DNA from: Actinernus sp. WN-2022
Taxonomy: Eukaryota > Cnidaria > Anthozoa > Actiniaria > Actinernidae
Assembly: GCA_030867875.1 (NCBI GenBank)
Contig: JAOWCC010000936.1
Span: forward strand, 15,942,095 to 16,006,094
DNA length: 64,000 bases
Direction of reading: 5' to 3'
This document shows, in pieces, positions 21,211-32,700 of this stretch. The notes under the pieces were generated by a model, which saw nothing but the letters and a program-made list of their open reading frames with translations, was not told the origin of the DNA and ran no database searches. Within the stretch, counting starts at the first letter, position 1. The number at the start of each line of letters is the position of its first letter. The position numbers were made by a program, and so were the translations under genes.

Positions 21211-24018
21211 TATGGTGGCCGATGACTGCCATTGCAATTTTTAAAAGAAAATGAAATAAAACTAAAATGAAAATGAAATAAAAGTAAAAACAAATCCAAA
21301 AGTAAAAACAAATCCAAAAGTAAAGTCAAATTCAAAGTAAAAGTGAAATAAAAGTAAGAAAAAAGTAAATGCAAAACAAAGGTATTTTTAATTCGAAAGC
21401 GAACTCAAAGTAAAATGAAAAAAAAGATGCACGGCCTATGGCTGCCACAGTATCCCAAGAAGCGTTGCGAGAAATAACGTGTACGCACGGGGACTGGTGA
21501 CCAATGTTATTGCCTTGTCAATATGGCTGCCACTTGGGAAGAATTTCAAAACAATGTCCCTACCGGCTGATATCGTCAAGAAAGAAGAAATAGTTATTCA
21601 AAGAACTCTGAGGTATCAGGAAAGGCCCAAAAATACTCTCGTGTGGGTCCTAGAGAGTTCGTATCTTACGAGTACGAGGAGAATCATGGAGCTTTATAGC
21701 AACATAAAGGAGGCCTGTAAGACTGAAGCATTTCACATCAATAATAGGGGAGAGTACGATCTGCGGCATCCTTGCCGGATAACATTAGGGCCGTCGTGCA
21801 CTTCATTAGATGAGATTCCAGATCTTAGGGTGGTCCATATTCGTTTTATATAGAGCTACAAGGTCAGGATGTGGAGACCATAATGAGTAAAGACCGATCA
21901 CCGATAATACCGCCCAAAGAAAGTATGCGAAGACGAAGCACTGCGGCGCGGTATTGCTGAATATACAGCAACAACAACAACAAGTTTATTCGTACCATTT
22001 TGGAAATTACAATATGTACATATAGAGAAAAAACTATAGATTGTAGGTACAGGTTACCTGTAATAGCTGAGTGGGCTAATCGAGACAGATAACCAAAAAT
22101 ATATGTATAGACAACTGTCAATATAACTGTATATTCTGTATGTATAGACATGGCAGTATATACATGATCATAATATACACAGTATACACTAATCAACACT
22201 GCATGTGTATTATGTATATATATGTAGACATGGCAGTATACATGATCATAATATACACAGTATATACTAATCAACACGGCATGCATATTCTGTATCTTCC
22301 GATACCAACGTCAAAAGAACAGTGTCTATTCTGTATATAGTGTCTAATTAAACAATATACACTATATACAGACGTTAGTATCGGTAATAATATACAGAAT
22401 ATACACCATATACACTTTAGATGTATATAGTCTATAATATACATAATGCAGAATATACAAATGATGTATAGACTGTATATATATATAGTATATTCAGTAT
22501 ATATGTATATGTATTAAATCATACGGTTTTGAGTGCAATTTGGGATTAATTTGCATGAGTGGGTTTTTCAAAGAATATCAGAATTGCACGAGCCCGAAGG
22601 GTGAGTGCAATTTGAGCTCTTTGAAAAAATCACGAGTGAAAATTAATCTCAAATTGCATGAGAAAACCGTATGATTACTTATTAATAATATACATGAAAA
22701 AAATTATCAGGAAGTGACGTTGGAAAGTGATGTGACAAAGTAATTTATTCAGTCAACAAACCATAATAGTTCACACTTTCAAATTCATTCAAATTGTTTG
22801 AGTGTTCTCAGAAGTCGAAAGGAAATGTTTCATTACTTTCCAAAAAAAATTGCATCGTATTTCCTTTTTTCGGCACTATGTTTCCTTTTTTCTGCACTGT
22901 GTTTCCTTGAAATTGCACTGCCCTCAACCAATCAGAATTGAGCATTTTTTTCATGTATATTATTAATATATAAACACTATATACCTATGTCATATATACT
23001 GTATATTCTGCAATACCACCATAGTGTATTAGTTGCTGTCTGTGTAGTATTGATATGAAGCGAGTTTTCATTTCCTCTGTTACCACACAGACAGCAAGTA
23101 ATACATTATGGAAGCAAGGTAAGGCATTTTATTCATAATTATTTCGTATTTCTAGATCGTTGAAAAAATATAAACGCTATTAGTATTAGCTAGATATTTA
23201 GAGCTTGGGCTGCCTGTGGTTTTCATGATTTTTCCCAGTTTCAACATTTCTAAACACCAATAAACTTTTAGGATAGGCTTTGCTTGGCAAATAATGGCGG
23301 TATTATCGGTGATCGGTCTTTATTTATTATGGTCTCCACATCCTGACCTTGTAGCTCTATAAACGAATATTGACCACCCTAAGATCTGGAATCTCATCTA
23401 ATGAAGTGCATGACCTTGTTATCCGGCAAGGACGCCGCAGATCGTACTCTCCCTTATTATCGATGTGAAATGCTTAAGTCTTACAGGCCTCCTTTACGTT
23501 GCTATAAACCCGGTATAAAGCTCCATCTCCTCGTACTCGTAAGATACGAACTCTCTAGCCTGACCCACACGAGAGTCCTGATACCTCCGAGTTCAATCTT
23601 TGAATAACTATTTCTACTTTCTTGAGGATATCAGTAGCAGGGACATTGTTCTTGTTTGTTCGTTATCTTTCTTGGTCGCTTTGAAATTCTTCCCAAGTGG
23701 CAGCCATATTGACAAGGTAACTCGTGTAACATTGGTCACCATTCCCCGCGCGTACACGTTATTTCTCGCAAAGCTTCTTGGGATACTGTGGCAGCCATAG
23801 GCCGTGCATCTTTTTTTTCATTTTACTTTGAGTTCGCTTTCGAATTTAAAAAAAATTGAAAGCTACTTTTGTTTTGCATTTATTTTTTTCTTACTTTTAT
23901 TTCACTTTTACTTTGAATTTGATTTTACTTTTGGATTTGTTTTTACTTTTGGATTTGTTTTTACTTTTATTTCATTTTCATTTTAGTTTTATTTCATTTT
24001 CTTTTAATTTAAAAATTA
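21211..24018. mobile_element. Large foldback element nested in copy 2
   Basis: The left arm (about 21215-21925) and right arm (about 23285-24015) are inverted copies of about 0.7 kb each. From the outside inward they carry an A-rich (AAAGTAAAA) block, the phrase GATGCACGGCCTATGGCTGCC, an open stretch, and GACCGATCACCGATAATACC. The arms are diverged by many small changes. The centre holds TATACA repeats (22100-22500), a 160-bp foldback (about 22520-22680) and a GTTGCTGTCTGTGT hairpin (23020-23110). The frame 21479-21853 spans the left arm but is broken in the right arm, and I do not recognise it. Confidence 0.65.
22100..22510. repeat. Tandem repeats with TATACACAGTATA and TGTATAGACATGG
   Basis: About 70-bp units recur (CATGGCAGTATA-CATGATCATAATATACACAGTATA-ACTAATCAACAC), then become simple TATACA-rich sequence. 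These repeats form the loop of the large foldback. Confidence 0.65.
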
Positions 24019-24875
24019 AAAAATGGAGTTCAAGAAAGAGGACAAATCAAAGAAATGTTCGAAATTATATATTCTTATTACCAGTGGCTAAACTATTTTG
24101 TTGTACATTTATAGGCCACTTGATTCCTCTTAAAACAACATGCCCAATCTCTCACATTTTCCGGAGCATATATTCACGAGCTGATTCTTCGGGTAATTTA
24201 TCTGTCCTCGTGCTTTTCTTTCGTCTTCCACGTCCGTTTGGTCTGCTTTCATTGTGCTTTGGGTTTGCCTTCTTCTTGTCTTTAGCTGGTTTATCCTTTG
24301 CCGTTTATCCTTTGCCGTTGCGTTTGACCGGTTTATTCTTGGTTTTGCCCATAATGAAGAGTGATTGAAAACGCGAAACTAACTCAACTGAGCGCTAAGA
24401 CCTTTGATTGTGTTGCTTTCATGCCGCTGGTGGGAAGCCAGTTTTGACTGTGACATTTCCCAGTCACTGGATGAACATCATTGGCTGCTTTTTATAGAAG
24501 GTGTTTGATTGCTGTGAAAGAGGCGGGGCACCAGAATCAGTCTCGCCGGCCGGCTAAAACTTTTCAGAGCGTTTTCTTGACTTTCTATTTTCGTTCTAAA
24601 CATAGTTTGAAAAAAGCTCCAACTCGACGCGCATTTGTGCGAATTTCTTCAAATTTTCACAGATTGTTCGCAATTATATCAGCTAAAAAATTGTGTCGGC
24701 GATTTTTTAAATTTTCAAAAGAGAGGCGCTGAGAGCGATTCTCGCAACTATACTTGGATTGTGCGTTAGCAGTTTCACGAAGACCAAAATATCTTCAGAA
24801 CGGCTTCGAATTTTCACAATCGCCGACACAATTTCGTAAACAAGGACTGTGGGAGTCCAGAAAAGCAAACCGATC

Positions 24876-25309
24876 TTAAATTCATTAAATTGCCGTGGAG
24901 TTGGAGCTTTTGGAAACCAACTCGCTTGTTCGGAAAAGAAGTTTATTTAAAAATCGCACTTTTATCAAAATTACAAACCTTAGGTATATCGTTGTAGCCA
25001 ATTTTATAAGCTTTAAAATGAGGTATAATGTATCTAAATACGACGAATATTCGAGACGCTACTTAATTTTATCCGGAACAGTACCCTGAAGGTATACGAT
25101 AACCTTAAATTCATTAAATTGCCGTAGAGTTGGAGCTCTTGGAAACCAACTCGCTTGTTCGGAAAAGAAGTTTATTTAAAAATCGCACTTTTATCAAAAT
25201 TACAAACCTTAGGTATATCGTTGTAGCCAATTTTATAAGCTTTAAAATGAGGTATAATGTATCTAAATACGACGAATATTCGAGACGCTACTTAATTTTA
25301 TCCGGAACT
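24876..25309. repeat. Direct repeat of about 205 bp, two copies
   Basis: Copies at about 24876-25078 and 25104-25309 are nearly identical. Each runs from TTAAATTCATTAAATTGCCG to TTAATTTTATCCGGAAC. Between them lies the end motif TACGATAACCTTAA of element copy 2. Both encode the same 60-residue open stretch, which I read as repeat sequence. Confidence 0.8.
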
Positions 25310-25739
25310 TAAAGTGCATATGAGCCCAAAAATGTTTAAATTTATAAAAATTGTCAATAAAATTAGCTGTCGAATGACATAAGAAAAAGTTCGATCTGAG
25401 CAGATTTACTATTTGTTTGCGAGGGTTAAAGTTGCCATAAAACAACAATTTGGGTTGCCTGTGGAAGTCAGGGCCGTGAAAAAGACTGAAGCCAAATATT
25501 GGGCTGTGACGTCATGGGAGTACATGTGAAAGACTATCATATCACTCTGTTGTTGTATTCGGAAAGCGAAAGTCCAAATCTTTTTGAAGTAATTGTACCT
25601 TATCGTTGTGTTGTTGGTGGTTGTACAAATTTTCCTGACCCAGAGAAAGGCATTGGACTCCACAAGATCCCTTTCGCGGACGATCGAAGACTAGAAACCA
25701 AGAAAATGCGAAAAAGATGAATTGACTTCGCGAGTCTAA

Positions 25740-26623
25740 TGCGGGTATCAGCGGCCATCCCGAGGGGGCGGCCACCGAGCATCCAGGGGCATTTGTCACA
25801 GCATCCATGACAAATACATGCTAAAACCCCTCGGGTGGGGCAGAAAATTGTGACAAAAAACCGCACCCCTGGGGCAACCTGGGCAACATATTATAAGTAT
25901 TAGAAGCTAAACGTTTTAGAAGTGTCAAAAATCTTAATAGTTTTATACAAATATTATCCTTTATTTCTTTGTTCTGTTTTCCGACAGTGGATGGCTTAAT
26001 TTAATCTCTTAATTTGAATGATAATGATATGACTTACTCAAGGATATTTAGCAAATTTCGACTGGTTTTCCGTGGTGTGGACTCTTATTTACCACGATTT
26101 ACGTCATCACATGGTCAAAATTTGTTGAGTCCACAACAAATTTTGACCATGTGATGACGTAAATCGTGGTAAATAAGAGTCCACACCACGGAAAACCAGA
26201 GGAAATTTGTTTTTTACAACAATATTAGAAAACGTACAAGGAAGTTTAGTTACAAAGCGTGACAGCTTTGAAAGAGCCAGCGTTGTCTATAACTTTCTCG
26301 CGTCAGCACCGTTGTCTGGACTCTCATTTACCACCGTACTTCAACCAATCAGATCGCGAGATTACCGGCAGTTGTGGTAAAAAAAGAAATCGAAGAACGT
26401 CGATCGATCGAGCGAGTCCTGTGGCGAAAACCGCTGAACGTTGAGACAGCAGATTACGTGCAAACCCCGTGGTTATGTCCCCGGGGTATTTTGACGAAAA
26501 CACAAAAGTGCTCTAATGCCCCATGTGTGGGGCATGTTTTTGCTACAAATCCCCTGCTAAGCCCCTGTGTTGCTCGTGGGTTGCCCGGGGGCCGCCCCCT
26601 CGGGATGGCCGCTGATACCCGCA
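25740..26623. mobile_element. 884-bp inverted-repeat element with TAA duplication
   Basis: Terminal inverted repeats of at least 34 bp begin TGCGGGTATCAGCGGCCATC and end with the complement. TAA is present at 25737-25739 and 26624-26626. The TAA duplication suggests the PIF/Harbinger type. The interior has no transposase and includes GC-rich ends, a second foldback (26052-26209) and short open frames without motifs. It splits a THAP pseudogene. Confidence 0.82.
26052..26209. mobile_element. Foldback MITE nested in the 884-bp element
   Basis: CTGGTTTTCCGTGGTGTGGA pairs with TCCACACCACGGAAAACCAG, and the arms continue through CTTATTTACCACGATTTACG. Outer ends CAAATTT/AAATTTG also pair. The arms are nearly perfect, so this is a young insertion. 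Confidence 0.82.
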
Positions 26624-26850
26624 TAAAGGCAAAGTAAAGCGTGCCAAGTCACTCACTCACTGGGATGTTCGGACTATGTTAATCCAGATGACTTTGTAAG
26701 GAAGTTTACTGTTATCGAGGGTCGAAAGAAGGCTTAGTTATCCCGTCTTAAGTCAGATGATATATACATGATATCGGGATTGTTGCCTTCCGTCTGTTCA
26801 TAGCAAACTGCTTGAGCCAGAGAAACCATCGTCAAGGACGCTCCACAAGA

Positions 26851-28080
26851 CTGTTTCAATAAGACTGTTTGCAGACGACACTAACATCTTTTATTCAGAC
26901 AACAATCTTAATAATCTTCAAGTACTAGTAAATAAAGAGCTCTCCAAATTAGCAGAATGGCTTAAAGCCAACAAATTATCACTTAATATCTCCAAATCAA
27001 AATATATGTTAATTTGTTCTTCTTGTAAACTAAAAACTAATTTAAATATCCAATTAGGTGACATTGTATTAAAACAAACTGAATATGTAAAATATTTAGG
27101 TGTATACATAGATCAAAACTTAACATGGAAGCCTCACATAAGCTATATATCTAAGAAAATATCCAAAAATGTTGGTATTATATCCAAACTACGACACTAT
27201 GTTGACTTAGGCACCTTGATGCAAGTCTATTATTCTCTTGTTTATCCATACTTACAATATGGTGTTAGCACTTGGGGAAATACCTACAAAACACATATAT
27301 CTCGATTAAACACGTTAAACAACAAAGCTATCAGAATAATGACATTTTCAGATTTCCAATCCCATGCCCCGCCACTTTTTAAGTACCTTGGCATCCTACA
27401 AATATCAGAAATTAATTACCTACATATTGCCCTATTTATGCATGATTATATTAATAATCAGTTACCTCAAGCCTTTCAAAATTATGCAAAACCAGCCTCC
27501 AGCATACATAACTATAATACTAGACATGCTTCAAGGAACCTCTTTGTCTTACCAGTCTCAACAAATTATGGAAAATTTTCTATTAAATCAACTGGTATTA
27601 AACTCTGGAATAATTTACCAACTAGCACAAGAGATCTCAAACGCTCAAAATTTAAAAGTCGCATAAAACATAACTGTTTAATGGCCTACGTGTAAATTTT
27701 CATCTCCTTTCACTTTACTTGTGATGAAATTATGATTAATCAGATACAGCTTAATGTACATTTCTTAGTTGTTATTGTATTTTTTGTACCATACATTAAC
27801 AGTCCTTAATTTCTTTTCATTTTTTTTTTAAATTATTTACTATGACTATGATTACTTGGATTTATAGGCAAAGGCAGATCACACTACACATATTTATTTC
27901 ACATAATGGGGAGTTGACTTAGAAAACGTTTAGTTCCTTCAACTTCCCTGCACCCTTTCCTATTATATAATTTCTTCTTTCCTTTTCCCCCCATATCTAT
28001 TATCATAATTATTAAGTGTATATGTCTGTAAACTACCCAAATGTAAAGTAACGAGTGTGAAATAAAGAAAGATTAACAAG
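26851..28080 (+). mobile_element. 5'-truncated LINE, RT C-terminal half and 3' UTR
   Basis: Reading starts inside the RT domain at FADDTNIF (catalytic Asp pair) and runs to 27695 (about 281 codons), ending in the LINE motif GIKLWNNLP. The 3' UTR runs to about 28080 and ends in GAAATAAAGAAAG. AT-rich codon use differs from the LINE at 4446-6029, so this is another family. The truncation point joins the THAP pseudogene. Confidence 0.82.
26853..27695 (+). CDS. LINE reverse transcriptase, C-terminal fragment
   Basis: The open frame has no native start. It contains the catalytic FADD box, the thumb-type motif VKYLGVYIDQNLTW, and the CR1/Jockey-like C-terminal end (NYNTRHASRNLF, LWNNLP, FKSRIK). 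It lacks the endonuclease and the first RT motifs and cannot be active alone. Confidence 0.82.
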   Translation, partial: VSIRLFADDTNIFYSDNNLNNLQVLVNKELSKLAEWLKANKLSLNISKSKYMLICSSCKLKTNLNIQLGDIVLKQTEYVKYLGVYIDQNLTWKPHISYISKKISKNVGIISKLRHYVDLGTLMQVYYSLVYPYLQYGVSTWGNTYKTHISRLNTLNNKAIRIMTFSDFQSHAPPLFKYLGILQISEINYLHIALFMHDYINNQLPQAFQNYAKPASSIHNYNTRHASRNLFVLPVSTNYGKFSIKSTGIKLWNNLPTSTRDLKRSKFKSRIKHNCLMAYV

Positions 28081-28189
28081 GTGAGAAATAACGCGGCACA
28101 TGTATATATTGTGTTCGTTTTTGCTTTCATTCCACTCAGCTTCCACTGATTTGTAACTTGCCATTGATTTCATCAAAAGCTTACTCTGT

Positions 28190-28506
28190 CTTTTTAGGTT
28201 TTAGAGATCTTGACATCAAGGGATACTTTGGAACTGAAGCCTACCACTTCAACAGCTTCCACTTCAAGTGAACCGGGATTTGAAGTGGAAGAGGGGATGG
28301 AAGAGGGGCAATCTCAGTTTCAGACAAAGGAACAACAACTTAGTCTTTCTCCTACTCAAGAGTAAATTAATTATTTGGTATTCTTTTGTAGACTATGTTG
28401 AACAAATTTACCAGACTTTCCTTGGGGCTCGAAAAGATCAACTTTCTGGTGCTATCCAAGAACTGGAGCAAATGACCCCAGCACCAATGCACAGTATGCT
28501 GACTAA
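28190..28506 (+). other. Possible host exon remnants, uncertain
   Basis: Two open stretches are bounded by plausible splice signals. One starts after TTTTTAG at about 28197 and encodes a Ser/Thr/Glu-rich segment. The other, after TTTTGTAG at about 28391, encodes YVEQIYQTFLGARKDQL and SGAIQELEQMTPAPMHSML. The phases of the two do not match if spliced directly. I do not recognise the protein. The second stretch is interrupted by a MITE at 28507. Confidence 0.3.
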
Positions 28507-28651
28507 GGGACGGACCATTAGATATTTGAGGTGGGGGTTGGGCAAATATCAAAAAAATAAATCCTGCACAGCCTCTGGCGAAAAAAAAATCCTGCACAAC
28601 AAAATTGCCCAGCCCCCCCCCCCCCTCCCTCAAATATCTCATGGTCGTCCC
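28507..28651. mobile_element. 145-bp MITE with TAA duplication
   Basis: GGGACGGACCATTAGATATT and AATATCTCATGGTCGTCCC are inverted ends, flanked by TAA at 28504-28506 and 28652-28654. The interior holds a duplicated AAATCCTGCACA and a C-run. It is PIF/Harbinger-like by its target duplication. Confidence 0.82.
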
Positions 28652-29275
28652 TAAACAGCCAAGAGAGAAAGCCATACAAAAAAAAAATGGATCATACTCA
28701 TTAAATATCAGAAATATTGTTAATTGACATTTTTGTCTACTTTCAGTAAGAATTCACACCATGGGGCATTGTTTTGTCCTCATTATCAAGACAATATTTA
28801 AATTTGAGAACTCTGGCATTGCTATGACAGCTTGAACTATTAAAGCAATTTCTTAAACTTGACAAACTTCACAATTTCATTACTAATTAGTTGTAAAACT
28901 GTGTTTTAATATTATTGTGGAAATTATGGCACTAATGCATCTGTTATGATGAAATTGAAGTGGTACATGTAGGTTCAGAACGTGAATGGATTAAGTTAGT
29001 TTGTAGCAGAGTGGTTTCAATAAGGGCCTGTTTACAAAGTGGTTGGGTTAACCCAATGCCCAGGTCAACAACCCAATGCGAAAATTACTTGGATTATAGC
29101 AAACCAAATGGTGGGCAAGAGAAGAGTTTTGGTGGCTTAATTCTTCTTTCTGTGACACCAGTGATTACTGCTTTTCAGTGTCGTGGACTGCTGTTAATGT
29201 TACCTACATGTGTACTAATTTGTAGATGCCAGCAAGTTGTCTCAGGTAGGAGAGTTATCCCAAGCAAACCTTTTA
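28652..29275. other. Intergenic or intronic, no gene
   Basis: No gene is supported. The final five bases (TTTTA, 29271-29275) are the left target duplication of the Polinton. A 20-bp exon-like stretch at 29225-29244 (after TTTGTAG, before GTAGGA) is too short to judge. Confidence 0.5.
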
Positions 29276-29509
29276 AGTAGTATAGTCGGCGTCAGTTAAA
29301 TACCACTTTTTCTTGTACAACAAAACTCAAAAGGTTGTGAATGTTATGGACGCCTTGTTTTCTTGCACAAGGGGCGTCATAAAGTGAATTCAGAAATCCA
29401 CTTCATAACGCCCCTTGTGCAAGAAAACAAGGCGTCCATAACATTCACAACCTTTTGAGTTTTGTTGTACAAGAAAAAGTTGTATTTAACTGACGCCGAC
29501 TATACTACT
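29276..29509. repeat. Terminal palindrome, left end
   Basis: AGTAGTATAGTCGGCGTCAG pairs with CTGACGCCGACTATACTACT, and pairing continues over about 110 bp per arm to the centre GTGAATTCAGAAATCCAC. Arm asymmetries are ATACCAC (outer) against ATACAAC (inner), and CGTCATAAAGTG against CGTTATGAAGTG next to the loop. In single-stranded form the end would fold into a long hairpin. Confidence 0.93.
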
Positions 29510-29611
29510 ATGGGGTAACTAAGGGTCATTCAAAGTGTCACTAGACATTCTTGTACGTAAAATCCAACTTGATAATCCTATTAGAGATATAATTACATAT
29601 AGTTATATCGA
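29276..29611. repeat. Polinton left terminal inverted repeat (336 bp)
   Basis: It comprises a 234-bp palindrome (29276-29509) and about 100 bp of ordinary repeat that includes the first of three 71-bp iterons. It matches the right end in inverted orientation except for a base at TATAATTACA (right: TATGATTACA) and the orientation of the palindrome loop. Confidence 0.95.
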
Positions 29612-29752
29612 CATCGATTGCTTGTACATAAAATCCAACTTGATAATCCTATTAGAGATATAATTACATATAATTATATCGCTGCAACGTCCTTACACAT
29701 AAAATCCAAATTCGAGTACCTGTTAAAGCTATCCTAACACATAGTTATATCG
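29550..29752 (+). promoter_or_regulatory. Three 71-bp-spaced iterons upstream of PolB
   Basis: Units of 61 bp start at 29550, 29621 and 29692 (TTGTACRTAAAATCCAACTT... ending ATAGTTATATCG or ATAATTATATCG). The first two are almost identical and the third is diverged. The last unit ends 8 bp before the PolB start codon. Only one unit exists at the other end. They could be promoter elements or binding sites of a replication or packaging protein. Confidence 0.7.
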
Positions 29753-29760
29753 AAGGGAGA

Positions 29761-32700
29761 ATGGTGAGACCACGTAGTGAACCACTTCCACGGAGTCTAG
29801 CTCGAGAGGCAGGTGCCATTCTAGAGGAGAGAGATGGAATGCTCGAGGGGATGGAGATAGGTCGCCGTACTATCCGATGGGGCTTCTTCCAAGGTGTGGC
29901 AGGAGACTTGACTCCTAGGATCATGGAAAAGTTAGTTGCAAAGGTAACCACCAGCTTCTACCTACGCTATAGCTACACCTATCGCATTCGCAATGTCAAT
30001 GACGGACGCGTGATTCTATTCTCCAAGACTGTCCCAGGCTCTCCATGGGTGAACATCCTAGAAGATGCAGAAGAGTGGATCAATAGCAAGGAGACAGCTC
30101 GATTGAATCCCGACAACATCACTCGACCAAATACCCAATGGGCCTTCGTTCGTTGGATCTACGTAGATGTCAAAGTCGTGATCGATCGTCAGCTTTTGTT
30201 GGGAACAGGTCCACTGCCCCAATGGCTTCGCCTTAAGAAAGGAATGCTTGCCCTTGATCGATATGGCGACAACCTATGTCTTTGGCGCTGCCTTGCCATG
30301 CATGAAGGAGCAAGAGTAGATAGGTGTTGCGTCAAAGCTCGAAAACTTGCCCAGAACTTCTATCGCCTGACAGCACCCACACAAGACGTTCCCAGAACTT
30401 CCTTAGACCAGCTGGAGGAAGTCGAGTTACACTTTGGAATCGGTATTCGGGTGTATGAACCCACGGAGGACGGCGCTTGGCATCTGACGCGACATGCAGC
30501 TCACTACAAGCATACGATGACGATTGGGATATACGACGGACATGCCTTCTACATCAAGAACATCAACAAGCTAGGGCACATCTACGTATGTAACGATTGT
30601 AAGCAACGGTTCACGAAAGCCTCAGACCTTCACCGTCATGCAGATCGTTGCAGGCGTGGCGAAACAAAGATCGTTTGCCCCGGAAAAGTAATCACAGTAC
30701 CCCAGTCGGCATACGAAAAAGCCTTCTGGCCAGAGAGCACAGCCAGCAAAGTCGCTTTATGCTGGTTGGAACGCGAAACCAAAAGGATTGGACAACACAT
30801 TCATCATGCAGCTTGTGGGCATGGTGGAGAGCATTGGATCGAAGGAGCGCCGGTCGACGGCTACGAACCTATTTCGAAAACCATCTTTCAATTTCATGGA
30901 TGCTATTTCCATGGCTGCCCGAAATGCTTCCCTAGGGAAAGGAGGCTCTATCTCAAGACCTGTGAAAGAACGGCAAAGCTACAAGGAGCTGGTTATACAG
31001 TAGTGGAAGCTTGGGGTTGCTCTACAAAGAAGAAAAACAAACCGGTCCCCACACCAACACAAACTGTCTACCCACACTTCATAGTTTACGATTTCGAAGC
31101 CTATCTCGATACAACGAAAGGAAGACAACCAACAGACCACCTGACCATCGAAAACGTCCATGTCCCAATATCAGTATCAATTGCCGACACATACAATCGA
31201 AAGTCAACCCACATCTGTCGACGCAATCCAAAAGAACTCATCGAAGCCTTCGTCGAAGAACTCCAGCGAAGAGCGAAAGCGATCCAAGAAGTCATTGCAG
31301 AACAGTTCTGCCCCAAGACACCTGAATTCTCTTTTGACACCCTACCAAAGAAACAACAAGCGAAGATCGACGAATGGATCCGCCAAGTTCCAGTAGTGGG
31401 ATTCAACTCTGGCAGGTACGATCTTAATCTGATCAGGGAGCACTTCGTAGGAATCATTGCCGACACCTGTTCAAAGATCCTGGTAGCAAAGAAAGCCAAT
31501 TCCACTATGTTCCTATTGACCCCAGATTTCCGTTTCCTTGATGTGATCAACTACCTTGGACCTGGAACTTCTTATGAACGTTGGATCAAGGCATATGGAT
31601 GCGAATCGCAAAAGAGTTTCTTCCCATATGAGTGGTTCGATTCTCCAGACAAGTTGGATCACATTGGATTACCAGACTATCCAGAGTGGGGTTCGAAGTT
31701 GAAAAGAGAACATCTACTATCTATGTCAGAGTTCGAAGACTGTGAGTGCACCTTTCTCGACAAAGGAATGGAAACCTTTGCAGACTGGCTACGATACTAC
31801 AACGACCTAGATGTAGTTCCATTCCTAGAGGCACTCGAAAAGATGCGAGATTTCTATCACGAGAAAGGAGTAGACATGCTGAAAGACGCAGTGTCCATTC
31901 CAGGAGTCTCACTACAGTTCCTACTTCGAGGTAGTGTAGAAAGGGGAGCTGAGATGTACGCTCCAAGTAAGGAAGCCTACCGCATGCTGAAAGACGCTGT
32001 CGTGGGAGGTCCAAGCATAGTGTTCACCAGACTCCACGAAGCAGGAGTGACTAAGATTCGTAGTCATCAGGGAGGAACTAAGACTTGTCGTAAGATTCTT
32101 GGATACGATGCCAACGCCCTATATCTTTCTACCATGGAATTCGAAATGCCTTGTGGAAAAGAAAAGGTTGTGCACTATGACGATCCAGGTCCAGCCACCG
32201 AAGGATTCGTTGAATGTCTACTTGGTGGAACGTGGTTTGGATATGCAGAAGTAGACATCGAGATACCAAAGAAATTGTGGAAGGAATTTGAGGAGATGCC
32301 ACCCTTCTTCTACAACAAGAAAATCCCCAAAGAAGCAATCCCTCCAGAAATGTTGGCCTACCTCACAAAGACAGGTAGAAAGCTCAGCGAGGAAAAGAAG
32401 CTAGTTGGGAGTCTCTCTGGAAAGAAGTTGCTACTCTATGCTCCTCTTCTACTTTGGTATGTAGATCATGGCGCAGTGATCACTGCTGTCTACCGCACGA
32501 TAGACTACGAACCCAAAGAAATCTTCGGATGGTTCGTGGACCAAGTCACTGAGGCACGTCGTATGGGAGATGAAGATAAAGGTGAGGCTTTGCTGGCAGA
32601 TGTGTTCAAGCTGCTAGGAAACAGCGCCTATGGAAAGTTGCTCGAAGACTTGGGACGCCAAACAAAGGTCACCTATACAAAAGATGAGAAGGTTGTGGAC

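Larger units (their letters stand above)
20825..25107. mobile_element. Tandem element copy 2, holding a nested foldback
   Basis: The left end is CTTAAGGTTATCGTATAGC. The right end, TATACGATAACCTTAA (25092-25107), is its inverted counterpart. Blocks at 20825-21210 and 24020-24870 match copy 1. Between them the copy carries a 2.8 kb foldback insertion (about 21211-24018). It also carries a terminal block of about 205 bp (24876-25078) that is repeated directly outside the end (25104-25309). No transposase is visible. Confidence 0.6.
25535..26850 (+). pseudogene. THAP-domain pseudogene, interrupted by an 884-bp element
   Basis: The first part encodes YRCVVGGCTNFPDPEKGIGL, the C-x2-4-C zinc-ligand start of a THAP domain, then HKIPFADDRRLE and KKMRKR. 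At 25718-25720 a TGA stands where THAP proteins have Trp (WID motif expected; IDF follows). The frame reaches 25737, where the 884-bp element is inserted. After it (26627 on) the second half of the domain follows: CSDYVNPDDFVRKFTVIEG, with the His zinc ligand replaced by Tyr, then further stops. The piece continues to about 26850 and is cut by a LINE. THAP domains are zinc-dependent DNA-binding modules, often from P-element-like transposases. This copy is dead. Confidence 0.78.

Noticed and set aside
29276..29509. Terminal palindrome as a separate MITE inserted in the Polinton end
   Set aside because: It is at the exact outer edge at both ends and is followed directly by the TTTTA duplication, so it belongs to the element.
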